64,000 nucleotides of DNA from the NCBI RefSeq assembly GCF_021390435.2, contig NZ_JAJVCN010000001.1:3348001-3412000 (forward strand), given 5' to 3'. Position numbers and translations under genes: made by a program. The DNA comes from Kibdelosporangium philippinense. GTDB lineage: Bacteria > Actinomycetota > Actinomycetes > Mycobacteriales > Pseudonocardiaceae. Numbering within the stretch: position 1 is the stretch's first letter; each line of letters begins with the position of its first letter. Shown here one piece after another: positions 1-8,278 of this stretch. The notes under the pieces are model-generated. The model saw only the letters and a program-made list of their open reading frames with translations. It made no database searches and was not told where the DNA came from.

Positions 1-1
1 C

Positions 2-1033
2 GACCGGGACGGCATCCCGGGTCTGGCCGCGCAGCTCGGCTACAGCGTTCGCCAGGTCCAGCGGCAGCTCCAGGCGGAGCTGGGCGCGGGGCCGCTGGCC
101 ATCGCACGGGCGCAACGCGCACAGACCGCGCGCCTGCTGATCGAGACGACCGAGGTGCCGCTGGGCGATGTCGCGTTCGCCGCCGGATTCGCCAGCGTAC
201 GGACCTTCAACGACACCGTGCGTGAGGTCTTTGCCTTGACGCCCAGCGACTTGCGGGTACGTGCCCGCCGACACCAGCAGTCCGCGGCGCCCGGGACCTT
301 GTCCCTGCGGTTGCCGTTTCGTCAGCCGCTCAGTGCCGACAACCTGTTCAGCCAGCTCGACGTCCTGCCCGGCGTTGAGGAATGGCGCGATGACACGTAC
401 CGTCGGACGCTGGATTTGCCACACGGCCACGGCATTGTGGCGCTGAGACCGCATCCTGACCACATCGACTGCCGGCTGACCCTGGCTGACCTGCGCGACC
501 TTGCAACGGCCATCACCCGGTGCCGATGGCTGCTTGACCTCGATGCCGACCCGGTCGCCGTCGACGAGCTGCTGCGAGCCGACCCAGTGTTGCAACCGTT
601 GGTGGACAAGGATCCTGGCCGTCGAGTGGCTCGGACCGTGTGCCCGGACGAGTTCGCTGTCCGAACCGTGGTCGGATCGGGTGAGCTGGTTGCCCAGGGC
701 ACTCCGGTGCCGGATCCGGTGGGCGGGCTCACCCACGTGTTTCCGAGTGCGATCACGTTGGCAGCGCTCGATATCGGTGGCGAACTCGTGCGAGCATTGG
801 CCGATCGTTCACTCGATCTGGGAGTCGGCAGCGACTGGGTTCGGGTTCGGGCCCAACTCGCGGCGATGCCCGGTATCAGCGCCCTGCCTGTGGAGACGAT
901 CGCCAAGCGCGCCCTCGGCGATCCCGACGCCTTCAGCGCTGATGACCCCGTTGTCCAGCGGTTCGGCCTGGCACAGCAGGCGTCCGCATGGCGTCCGTGG
1001 CGTGCCTACGCGACCGAGTACCTGAGAGGCTGA
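2..1033 (+). CDS. AraC/AlkA-type fusion protein (Ada-like regulator plus DNA glycosylase domain), 5' end off the window
   Basis: The frame is open from the left edge, so the start lies outside the window; 343 residues are visible. The first ~90 are an AraC-type double helix-turn-helix (motif DVAFAAGFASVRTFNDTVRE), followed by an AlkA N-terminal domain and a helix-hairpin-helix glycosylase domain ending in WRPWRAYATEYL. In this family the protein senses alkylation damage and excises 3-methyladenine. The presumed catalytic Asp is kept (FSADDP), but the hairpin that usually reads PGIGPWTA is PGISALPVE here, lacking the Trp. Repair activity may therefore be weak or lost while the HTH still acts. 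A cysteine-rich Ada domain, if present, would be upstream. Confidence 0.8.
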   Translation, partial: DRDGIPGLAAQLGYSVRQVQRQLQAELGAGPLAIARAQRAQTARLLIETTEVPLGDVAFAAGFASVRTFNDTVREVFALTPSDLRVRARRHQQSAAPGTLSLRLPFRQPLSADNLFSQLDVLPGVEEWRDDTYRRTLDLPHGHGIVALRPHPDHIDCRLTLADLRDLATAITRCRWLLDLDADPVAVDELLRADPVLQPLVDKDPGRRVARTVCPDEFAVRTVVGSGELVAQGTPVPDPVGGLTHVFPSAITLAALDIGGELVRALADRSLDLGVGSDWVRVRAQLAAMPGISALPVETIAKRALGDPDAFSADDPVVQRFGLAQQASAWRPWRAYATEYLRG

Positions 1034-1106
1034 TGTCGCAAATCTGCCAGCCTCCTGCCCGTGGCCGAGCCATCCTCGAAGGCAGAGACCACAGAGGAGG
1101 AAGAAG

Positions 1107-2252
1107 ATGGTACGTCCATTCCGGATCGACATCAGCGAGGAACAGCTCACGGATCTGCGGGATCGGCTGGCAAGGACCCGGTTCGCGCCCGCACTGTCCG
1201 GACAGGACTGGACGCTGGGCACGCCACCCGGTTATCTCGAAGAACTGGTGGAGTACTGGCACACGAAGTTCGACTGGCGCGCGGTCGAGGCACGGCTGAA
1301 CGAGCTGCCTCAGTTCCTCACCGAGGTCGACGGCCAGACCGTCCACTTCGTACATGCCAAGGGCGTGGGGCCCAAGCCGTTGCCGCTGCTGTTCTCGCAC
1401 GGCTGGCCTGGTTCGTTCTACGAGGTCACCAAGATCATCGGCCCGTTGACCGACCCGGCAGCGTACGGCGGAGACCCGGCCGACGCGTTCGACGTGGTCG
1501 CGCCCAGCCTGCCTGGCTTCGGCTTCTCCCCGCACCCTGGTACGCCCGGGATGAACCCGACGGCCATGGGAGCCTTGTTCGCCAAACTGATGACGGACGC
1601 CCTCGGCTATGCACGGTTCGGCGCGCAGGGTGGCGACTTCGGCGCACAGGTCACCAGCCGTCTCGCCCGCGACCACAGCGACCACGTCGTCGGGATCCAC
1701 TTGAACCTCATGGGCGCGACGCCTGTGCTCGACGACACCCCGCTCACCGCAGCCGAGCAGGACTTCCTGGCCGCCGCTGACCACTTCTTCTCCGCGGAGG
1801 GCGCGTACGCCCAGATCCAGGGCACCAAACCGGCCACGCTGGGTGCCGGTCTTTCCGACTCACCCGCGGGCTTGGCCGCGTGGATCGTGGAGAAATTCCG
1901 TGCGTGGAGCGACAACGGCGGTGACCTCGAGTCGATCTTCAGCAAGGATGAACTGCTCACCGACATCACCCTCTACTGGCTGACCAACACGATCACCACG
2001 TCCGCCCGGCTGTACTACGAGACCATGCACACCGAGGGCATGCTCGGCCGCAACGTGCCCGGTTACGTCGACACGCCGACCGGCTTCGCCTCATTCGCCA
2101 AGGACAACTTCGTCCCGCCCCGGGAGTGGGTCGCGCGTGCGTACAACCTGCAGCGGTACACCCACTTCGACAAAGGCGGCCACTTCGCGGCGCTGGAACG
2201 ACCGGGAGACCTGGTTAACGAGATCCGCGAGTTCTTCCGGCCGCTACGGTGA
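1107..2252 (+). CDS. Epoxide hydrolase family protein (EHN domain alpha/beta hydrolase)
   Basis: 381 residues, normal for the family. Residues 1-110 form the epoxide-hydrolase N-terminal domain, followed by an alpha/beta hydrolase core. The oxyanion-hole motif HGWPG is at 99-103, the nucleophile is Asp177 in GGDFG, and the catalytic His is about 359 in GGHFAALE. Family members open epoxides to diols through an alkyl-enzyme ester; the substrate cannot be read from sequence. A strong Shine-Dalgarno (GAGGAGG, about 1094-1100) sets the ATG start. The gene follows the AlkA-type gene by 73 bp and its last bases overlap the converging glycosidase gene. Confidence 0.85.
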   Translation: MVRPFRIDISEEQLTDLRDRLARTRFAPALSGQDWTLGTPPGYLEELVEYWHTKFDWRAVEARLNELPQFLTEVDGQTVHFVHAKGVGPKPLPLLFSHGWPGSFYEVTKIIGPLTDPAAYGGDPADAFDVVAPSLPGFGFSPHPGTPGMNPTAMGALFAKLMTDALGYARFGAQGGDFGAQVTSRLARDHSDHVVGIHLNLMGATPVLDDTPLTAAEQDFLAAADHFFSAEGAYAQIQGTKPATLGAGLSDSPAGLAAWIVEKFRAWSDNGGDLESIFSKDELLTDITLYWLTNTITTSARLYYETMHTEGMLGRNVPGYVDTPTGFASFAKDNFVPPREWVARAYNLQRYTHFDKGGHFAALERPGDLVNEIREFFRPLR

Positions 2253-4019
2253 CGCCAGGTACAACCCAGCACGCACGACAGCCGCGGCGGACCAGGCCTG
2301 CGGCACACACGCGTTCGGGTACGCCAACGGTTGATCGTCCAAAACCGCGTACAACTCAGGGGTGTGGCCGCCGAAGTGCTCGCTGCCTCGCAGAATCCCT
2401 TCAGCCAGCAGGGTTGCGAGCTCGTGTTTCCCTTCGGCGGCAAGGCCGACCATGGCGATCGCGGTGTCATGCGGCCAAACAGAGCCCCGGTGATAGCTGA
2501 ACGGGTTGAACGTCGGACTGTCGGCGGTTGCGGTGCGTAGTCCGTACGGCGTCAGCATGTCCGGGCGGCTGAGACGGGCCGCGACCAGCTCGACCTCCTC
2601 GGCATCGAGCAGGCCCGTGCCCAGCAGGTGGCCCATGTTGGATGTCGCTCCGATTATGGGCTTCTTGTCGCCGTCCAAGGCGATCGCCGGATACCGGCCG
2701 GAGGCGTCCTGCACCCAGAAGGTCGCGCGGAACCGTTCTTTCAGCCGCTCGGCCCAGTCCATCCACTGTGGACTTCCGGTCAGTGCGGCCGCGGCGTAGG
2801 CGTATCCGTGGACCTCAGACAGGGCGATCGGGCCGGTCGGCTGACGGCCGTCCTGATGCAGGAACGCGTCGTGCGAGTCTTTCCAGCCGTGGTGGGTCAG
2901 CCCGCCGGACGCCGAGGGCAAGTACTCGATCAGGCCATCGCCGTCCGGATCGGCGTCCGGGCCGGTCAGCCACTCCATTGCCGCCGCCAGCTGGGGCCCG
3001 AACTGCGCGGCCAGCCCGGCTTCGTGCAGCAGGCAGATCCACAACGGTGTGGCGTCGATCGTGCCGTAGTAGCGCGAGGCCAGCTGCACCTGGCCGGTGT
3101 CGATCGGGCCTGGCCGCAGCTCGTGCGGGATCTTTCCCGGCTGCTCCTCGGAATCCGGGTCATGCCGGGTTCCCTGGCGTCGGGCGAGTGCACGGACAGT
3201 GCCCGCGGCGAGCTCGGTTCCCAACGGCAGCATCAGCCGGGCGGCCCAGATCGAGTCACGGCCGAAGAGCGTGAGATACCAGGGACTTCCTGCCGCCGCG
3301 TAGATGTCGTCGCCGTCAGCGAGCACCAACGCCCGCAGGTCTTCAAGGTTGGCGTCGGCGACGTCGTTCGCCGTTTTCGTCCACTTTGGACTAATACCCG
3401 GATTCGAAGCGAAATCCGCGGGATCTGGCGAGGCTTCGGCGTGTAGTGCAAGCCGCCATGTCTCCCCCGCGTTTAGGGAGACCTGCCAGGTCATTTCGGC
3501 GACGCCGCCACGGATCGCGACCTCGCCAGCCGGAGAAGCACGCAGCGTCACAGACTCCTGCCAGCGCAGACCTTCGCCGGTGACGTCAGGCGCGATCAAC
3601 TCAGTGACACGACCGGCTTTCACCGCATCCACACCCGCGAAGTCCGTAGCCACGTACAGAGTCACGGTCAGTGTCCGGTTTCTGGCATCAAAGTTGGTTA
3701 CTTCAAAACCTTCCATCAGGTTCGATGCCTCAAGCACGCGCGACCGCCGGACATGCAGCGTCGAATCCCGCCACTGCGCCCCGGAATCCCTTGCCACCGA
3801 GTGAAACGACGCTGTCCACGGGCTTTCCTGATGACGACCAACCGTCACCACGTCCGTATTCGCGATCGTCAGCTGGACACGAGCAAGCGCACGCTTGTCC
3901 CTGATGAACCATCCGGACGGCCCCGAACCGGACAGCTGCCCGTCTTTGTCCGACAGCACAAGGGAAGGCGCCTTCAGCACGGTGACGAGCGAGTGCAGGG
4001 ATGTGCTCGGTCCGGTCAC
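2244..4019 (-). CDS. Amylo-alpha-1,6-glucosidase-like protein (glycogen debranching N-terminal domain)
   Basis: About 591 residues with no signal peptide, so cytoplasmic. The N-terminal ~200 residues match the bacterial debranching N-terminal domain; the rest is an (alpha/alpha)6 glycosidase domain with LFGRDSIWAARL, PGKIPHELR and YGTIDATPLW, typical of amylo-alpha-1,6-glucosidase-like enzymes. It probably hydrolyses branched or modified alpha-glucosides imported by the neighbouring transporter. The frame can be extended to a GTG at 4043. I chose the GTG at 4019 because GGGAGGA lies just upstream of it, while 4043 has no ribosome site. It is transcribed divergently from the LacI gene and shares its operator region. 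Confidence 0.82.
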   Translation of the reverse strand: MTGPSTSLHSLVTVLKAPSLVLSDKDGQLSGSGPSGWFIRDKRALARVQLTIANTDVVTVGRHQESPWTASFHSVARDSGAQWRDSTLHVRRSRVLEASNLMEGFEVTNFDARNRTLTVTLYVATDFAGVDAVKAGRVTELIAPDVTGEGLRWQESVTLRASPAGEVAIRGGVAEMTWQVSLNAGETWRLALHAEASPDPADFASNPGISPKWTKTANDVADANLEDLRALVLADGDDIYAAAGSPWYLTLFGRDSIWAARLMLPLGTELAAGTVRALARRQGTRHDPDSEEQPGKIPHELRPGPIDTGQVQLASRYYGTIDATPLWICLLHEAGLAAQFGPQLAAAMEWLTGPDADPDGDGLIEYLPSASGGLTHHGWKDSHDAFLHQDGRQPTGPIALSEVHGYAYAAAALTGSPQWMDWAERLKERFRATFWVQDASGRYPAIALDGDKKPIIGATSNMGHLLGTGLLDAEEVELVAARLSRPDMLTPYGLRTATADSPTFNPFSYHRGSVWPHDTAIAMVGLAAEGKHELATLLAEGILRGSEHFGGHTPELYAVLDDQPLAYPNACVPQAWSAAAVVRAGLYLASP

Positions 4020-4076
4020 AAGTCCTCCCGCCGTACTTGACACGGGCGACTGCCGTCAGCGACAGTTACCCGTCCA

Positions 4077-4092
4077 ATTTGACCGGTCAAAT
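4077..4092. promoter_or_regulatory. Perfect 16-bp palindrome, probable LacI-type operator
   Basis: ATTTGACCGGTCAAAT is a perfect inverted repeat lying between the divergent glycosidase (start 4019) and LacI (start 4146) genes. A CG centre flanked by A/T-rich arms fits LacI-family operators. It is placed to control both directions, including the binding-protein/permease operon downstream of lacI, which has only 28 bp of intergenic space for a separate promoter. Confidence 0.6.
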
Positions 4093-4145
4093 CGCGGACA
4101 GTATGCCAGCTGCCACGCTCAGCGACCAACAGTCTGGAGTGGACA

Positions 4146-5156
4146 GTGAGACAAGCGGTCACGCTTCGCCAGGTCGCGGCGCATGCCGGGGTGTCACGTC
4201 AGACAGTGTCGAACGTGCTCAACGCGCCACACCGGGTCGAGGAGATCACGCGGGTCAAAGTCCAGGCCGCGATCGAGGCGCTCGGCTACCAGCCGAATCG
4301 CACCGCGCGCAGCCTCGCGACCCGCCAGGCCGGGCTGATCGGCTACTGCCTCGCACGCCGTCCCGGCCGGAGCCTGTTCATGGATCCGTTCCTGCACGCG
4401 CTCACCGAGGCGATCGAGGGAACCGGCAGGCGAATGCTCGTGTTCACCGCACCGGACGGCGAGCAGGGCATCGCCACGTACGCCGATCTGATCGCCCAGC
4501 GAGCGGTTGACGCGTTCATCCTCTCCGACACCGTGCCCGACGACCCACGGCATTCCTGGCTGGCCAGCCGTGGCGTGCCGTTCGCGTCTTTCGGTCGTAC
4601 GTGGCCTGAGCAGGGTGAACAGCCCGGGCCGTGGGTGGACGTGGATGGCGCGGGTGCGTGCGCCGAACTGGTTCGCAGGCTGCATTCGGCCGGGCACGAC
4701 CAGATTGCCTTTGTCGGCTGGTGCGATCTCCTCGCCATGGGCGCCGGGAAGGACCGGCAGCGCGGATGGCAGGACGAATGCGCCCGGCTGGGCCTGTTGG
4801 AGCAGGCCGCGTACGCCGATTCCGACAGCATGGACGGCGCCGCAAGCGCCGCGGCGCAGCTGCTGGACGGAAGTACCCCGCCGACAGCGATCGTCGCGGC
4901 AAGTGACCTGCTCGCAGTGGGTGTCGTCGGCGAGCTCAGGCGCCGCAAGCTGCGTCCTGGACATGACGTGTGGGTGACCGGTTTCGACGACTCCGTGCTT
5001 GCCAGTTCGGTGGAAGGCGGCCTGACTTCGGTCAGCCAGCCGACAGCGGAGATCACATCGGCCCTGGTCAAGCGGCTTGACGCCGAGCAGGACCCGGCCG
5101 GTGTGCTGCTGGCCGGTCAGATCGTGTCCAGATGCAGTGCGCCAGTGGATTTGTGA
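4146..5156 (+). CDS. LacI family transcriptional regulator
   Basis: 336 residues. The N-terminal HTH (VTLRQVAAHAGVSRQTVSNVLN) and hinge helix (NRTARSLATRQ) are typical of LacI, followed by a periplasmic-binding-protein-like sensor domain ending in a TGFDDS-type segment. Starts at GTG 4146, with GGAG at 4136-4139. It sits between the divergent glycosidase and the downstream sugar ABC genes, so it very likely represses both until an imported sugar binds. The sugar is unknown. The next gene begins 28 bp downstream, suggesting cotranscription. Confidence 0.92.
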   Translation: MRQAVTLRQVAAHAGVSRQTVSNVLNAPHRVEEITRVKVQAAIEALGYQPNRTARSLATRQAGLIGYCLARRPGRSLFMDPFLHALTEAIEGTGRRMLVFTAPDGEQGIATYADLIAQRAVDAFILSDTVPDDPRHSWLASRGVPFASFGRTWPEQGEQPGPWVDVDGAGACAELVRRLHSAGHDQIAFVGWCDLLAMGAGKDRQRGWQDECARLGLLEQAAYADSDSMDGAASAAAQLLDGSTPPTAIVAASDLLAVGVVGELRRRKLRPGHDVWVTGFDDSVLASSVEGGLTSVSQPTAEITSALVKRLDAEQDPAGVLLAGQIVSRCSAPVDL

Positions 5157-5184
5157 CCGACAAACTGGGATGGGAGACAAGCTG

Positions 5185-6495
5185 ATGGCAGGGTCAACGA
5201 GGACCGGACTGCGCATGGCTGCCTTGGCCTGCGTTGCGCTTCTGGCCGCGTCGTGCGGCAGCGACAGCGGTTCAACGGGATCGACCGGCGGCACTGGCGC
5301 CGCTCCGGCACTCGAAGGACGTGGCGACATCACGCTCGTCACCGGCAAGGACACGTCCAACAACATGCAGCGGCTGACCGACGAGTGGAACAACGCGCAC
5401 CCGACCGAGAAAGTGCGGATCGTCGAACTGCCGGAGTCCGCGGACGCCCAGCGCCAGCAGCTCGTGCAGAACGCGCAGGTGAAGTCGGACGCGTACACCA
5501 TATTGACCCTTGACGTGGTCTGGACCGCGGAGTTCGCGGCCAACCGATGGGCCATCGAACTGCCGCGTGACCAGTTCGGCTTGGAGAACTTCCTCAAACC
5601 TGCCGTGGAAACCGGCGAATACCGCGGCAAGCTGTACGCGGTTCCGGTCTACTCCGACGCGGGATTGCTGTTCTACCGCAAGGACTTGCTGGACAAGGTA
5701 GGCCTGACGGCGCCGAAGACGTGGGATGAGCTGACCGCGGCCTGCCAGAAGGTCAAGGCGTTGCCCGAAGGCGCGAACATGAGCTGCTACACCGGGCAGT
5801 TCGAGAAGTACGAGGGCCTGACGGTCAACTTCGACGAGGCCGTGCACACCGCTGGCGGCGCGATCGTCAACGAAGCCGGGCAGCCCACTGTGGACACTCC
5901 GCAAGCCAAGGCCGGGCTGGACAAGCTCGTCGAGGGCTTCAAGAACGGCACCTTCCCGCAGAAGGCGATCACGTTCAAGGAAGAGGACGGCCGCCGCTCG
6001 TTCCAAGCCGGTGAGCTGATCTTCATGCGCCAATGGCCGTACCAGTGGGCGCTCGCGAACAAGACCGACGGTTCCTCGCAGGTCGCGGGCAAGTTCGACG
6101 TGGCTCCGCTGCCCGGCGTCGGCGCAGGCCCGGGTGCGGCCAGCCTCGGCGGGCACAACTTCGCGATCTCGGCGTTCGCCAAGAACAAGGCCACCGCGCT
6201 GGACTTCATCAAGTACTTCACCACCGACGCCGCCGAGCGGTCGAACCTGCTGGCCACCTCGCAGGCGCCGACCCGCGCCAACCTGTACGACGACCCTGAG
6301 CTGGTCAAACAGTTCCCGTACCTGCCGACGCTCAAGGAAGCGATCATGGCAGCCAAGCCGCGTCCGAAGGCCGTCCGGTACGGCGATGTCACCACCGCGA
6401 TCCAGGAAGCGGCGTACGGGGCGATCACCGGAGCCAAGGACAGCGGCACAGCGCTGAAGGAACTGCAGACCAAGCTGCAGGATCTGCTCAAGTGA
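5185..6495 (+). CDS. Sugar ABC transporter substrate-binding lipoprotein (family 1)
   Basis: 436 residues from the ATG at 5185, which has GGGAG at 5172-5176; an upstream ATG at 5170 is less well placed. A lipoprotein signal ends in LLAASC with Cys24 as the lipidation site, so the mature protein is tethered outside the membrane. The remainder is a family 1 extracellular solute-binding protein. A segment around FQAGELIFMRQWPYQWAL resembles binding proteins for trehalose- and maltose-like alpha-glucosides. It overlaps the first permease by four bases (GTGA). Confidence 0.92.
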   Translation: MAGSTRTGLRMAALACVALLAASCGSDSGSTGSTGGTGAAPALEGRGDITLVTGKDTSNNMQRLTDEWNNAHPTEKVRIVELPESADAQRQQLVQNAQVKSDAYTILTLDVVWTAEFAANRWAIELPRDQFGLENFLKPAVETGEYRGKLYAVPVYSDAGLLFYRKDLLDKVGLTAPKTWDELTAACQKVKALPEGANMSCYTGQFEKYEGLTVNFDEAVHTAGGAIVNEAGQPTVDTPQAKAGLDKLVEGFKNGTFPQKAITFKEEDGRRSFQAGELIFMRQWPYQWALANKTDGSSQVAGKFDVAPLPGVGAGPGAASLGGHNFAISAFAKNKATALDFIKYFTTDAAERSNLLATSQAPTRANLYDDPELVKQFPYLPTLKEAIMAAKPRPKAVRYGDVTTAIQEAAYGAITGAKDSGTALKELQTKLQDLLK

Positions 6496-7460
6496 CTCCG
6501 ACGAGCCGGGGCAGCAGGGCGACGAGCGAAGCCGGACGGCTCGCCGCCCTGCTGCTCTCCCCCACGTTCGTCGTTCTGGGTCTGGTAGTCGGCTATCCGC
6601 TGGTGGCGGCACTGCGTGAGTCGCTGTACCGGACCGGGCAGACGATCGACGCGGACGGATTCGTCGTCCAGGGCGAGCAGTTCGTGGGTGTGGACAACTA
6701 CGCGGCGATCTTCACCGGGGACGCGGCCGGCCGGTTCTGGAACGCCTTCGGCAACACCACTTTGTTCACGGTGGTGACGGTGACCGCCGAAATGATCATC
6801 GGTGTCGCGATGGCTTTGGTTATGCACCAGGCGTTACGCTGGCGAGGCATCGTGCGCGCGGGGATCCTGGTTCCGTGGGCGATTCCGACCGCGGTGTCCG
6901 CGATCCTGTGGCAGTGGATCTTCCAGGCCGACGGCGTGGCCAACGCGATCATCGGCAGCCAGGTGCTGTGGACGACCGAGGGCTGGCAGGCGAAGGTCGC
7001 GGTGATGATCGCGGATACGTGGAAAACCGCGCCGTTCATCGGTTTGCTCGTACTGGCGGGGTTGCAGATCATCCCTCGGGACATCTACGAAGCGGCCAGA
7101 GTGGACGGTGTGGGTCCGGTACGGCAGTTCTGGTCCATCACCCTTCCCCTTGTCCGACCGGTACTCGTCGTCGCGGTGTTGTTCCGAGTGCTGGACTCGT
7201 TGCGGATGTTCGACTTGCCGTTCGTCCTCATTGGAAACCGCAAGGAATCCGTTGAGACACTGACCATGCTGGCGTGGGATGAGGCAAGCAACCTCAGATT
7301 CGGGCCTGCGGCCGCGTATGCCACGGTGTTGTTCATCTATGTGGCGGTTGCCGCGCTCGTGTTCGTGAAACTGCTCGGGGCCGATGTCATTGGCGAGGCG
7401 CGAGAACGCACTCGAAAAGCGCCTCCTCGGTTGGCGAAGCCTGAGGTGGTGCACGCGTGA
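6492..7460 (+). CDS. Sugar ABC transporter permease, MalF type
   Basis: 322 residues with about six hydrophobic segments. The cytoplasmic EAA loop reads YEAARVDGVGPVRQFWSITL, the docking site for the ATPase. Translation starts at the GTG of a GTGA overlap with the binding-protein gene. No ATPase gene follows. In actinomycetes these CUT1 importers usually share an MsiK-type ATPase encoded elsewhere. Confidence 0.93.
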   Translation: MTPTSRGSRATSEAGRLAALLLSPTFVVLGLVVGYPLVAALRESLYRTGQTIDADGFVVQGEQFVGVDNYAAIFTGDAAGRFWNAFGNTTLFTVVTVTAEMIIGVAMALVMHQALRWRGIVRAGILVPWAIPTAVSAILWQWIFQADGVANAIIGSQVLWTTEGWQAKVAVMIADTWKTAPFIGLLVLAGLQIIPRDIYEAARVDGVGPVRQFWSITLPLVRPVLVVAVLFRVLDSLRMFDLPFVLIGNRKESVETLTMLAWDEASNLRFGPAAAYATVLFIYVAVAALVFVKLLGADVIGEARERTRKAPPRLAKPEVVHA

Positions 7461-8278
7461 ACACTCGTGTTGCGCTTCGATACGTTGGCCTCGCGGCGAT
7501 TCTGTTGTACTGCCTCACGCCGTTCTACTGGATGCTGGCCTCCGCGTTCCGGCGCCCGTCGGACCAGTTCTCGCTTTCGCCGTTTCCGGCCCCGATCTCT
7601 GTCACGAACTTCGCCGCGGTGTTCGGTGTGGACGTCGGCTTCGGCCGTGCGCTGCTCAACAGCGTGGTGGTGGCTGGGATCGCCACAGTGTTGACACTGC
7701 TGATCGGACTCTCGGCGGCGTACGCGCTGGCGCGGCTTCGGTTCCGGTTCAAGAACGCGGTCGCCGCGATGATCATCGCGACTTCCATGTTCCCAGGGAT
7801 CTCGTTGGTCGTGCCGTTGCTGAAGCTGTTCACGGACATCAACTGGATCAACACGTACCAGGCGATGATCGTGCCGAGTATGTCGTTCGCGCTGCCGTTG
7901 GCGGTGTGGAATCTCAACGCGTTCTTCCGGCAGATGCCAGGAGAACTCGAGGAAGCCGCGATGATCGACGGATGCACGCGGCTGCAGGCGTTCCGCAAGA
8001 TCATCCTGCCGCTGGCCGCGCCCGGCGTGTTCACCACCGCGATCATCACCTTCATCACGGCGTGGAACGAGTTCATCATCGCGCTGTCGATGGTTAACGA
8101 CAAGAACATGCAGACCGCGACCGTCGCCATTTCCCGGTTCACCGGCGCGTATGCGTTCGACCAGCCGTTTGGTACACAGATGGCGGCAGGCGTGGTCGTC
8201 ACCGTCCCCTTGGTCATCCTCGTTCTGGTGTTCCAGCGACGGATCATCGCCGGGCTGACTGCCGGAGGTGTCAAGTGA
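7457..8278 (+). CDS. Sugar ABC transporter permease, MalG type
   Basis: 273 residues, about six transmembrane segments, with the EAA loop LEEAAMIDGCTRLQAFRKII. It pairs with the preceding MalF-type subunit. Both its start and end lie in GTGA four-base overlaps, indicating translational coupling across the operon and fixed stoichiometry. Confidence 0.93.
   Translation: MNTRVALRYVGLAAILLYCLTPFYWMLASAFRRPSDQFSLSPFPAPISVTNFAAVFGVDVGFGRALLNSVVVAGIATVLTLLIGLSAAYALARLRFRFKNAVAAMIIATSMFPGISLVVPLLKLFTDINWINTYQAMIVPSMSFALPLAVWNLNAFFRQMPGELEEAAMIDGCTRLQAFRKIILPLAAPGVFTTAIITFITAWNEFIIALSMVNDKNMQTATVAISRFTGAYAFDQPFGTQMAAGVVVTVPLVILVLVFQRRIIAGLTAGGVK

Noticed and set aside
4194..5630. A 478-codon open frame antisense to lacI and the binding-protein gene
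   Set aside because: Spans two well-supported genes on the other strand; composition is shadow-like.
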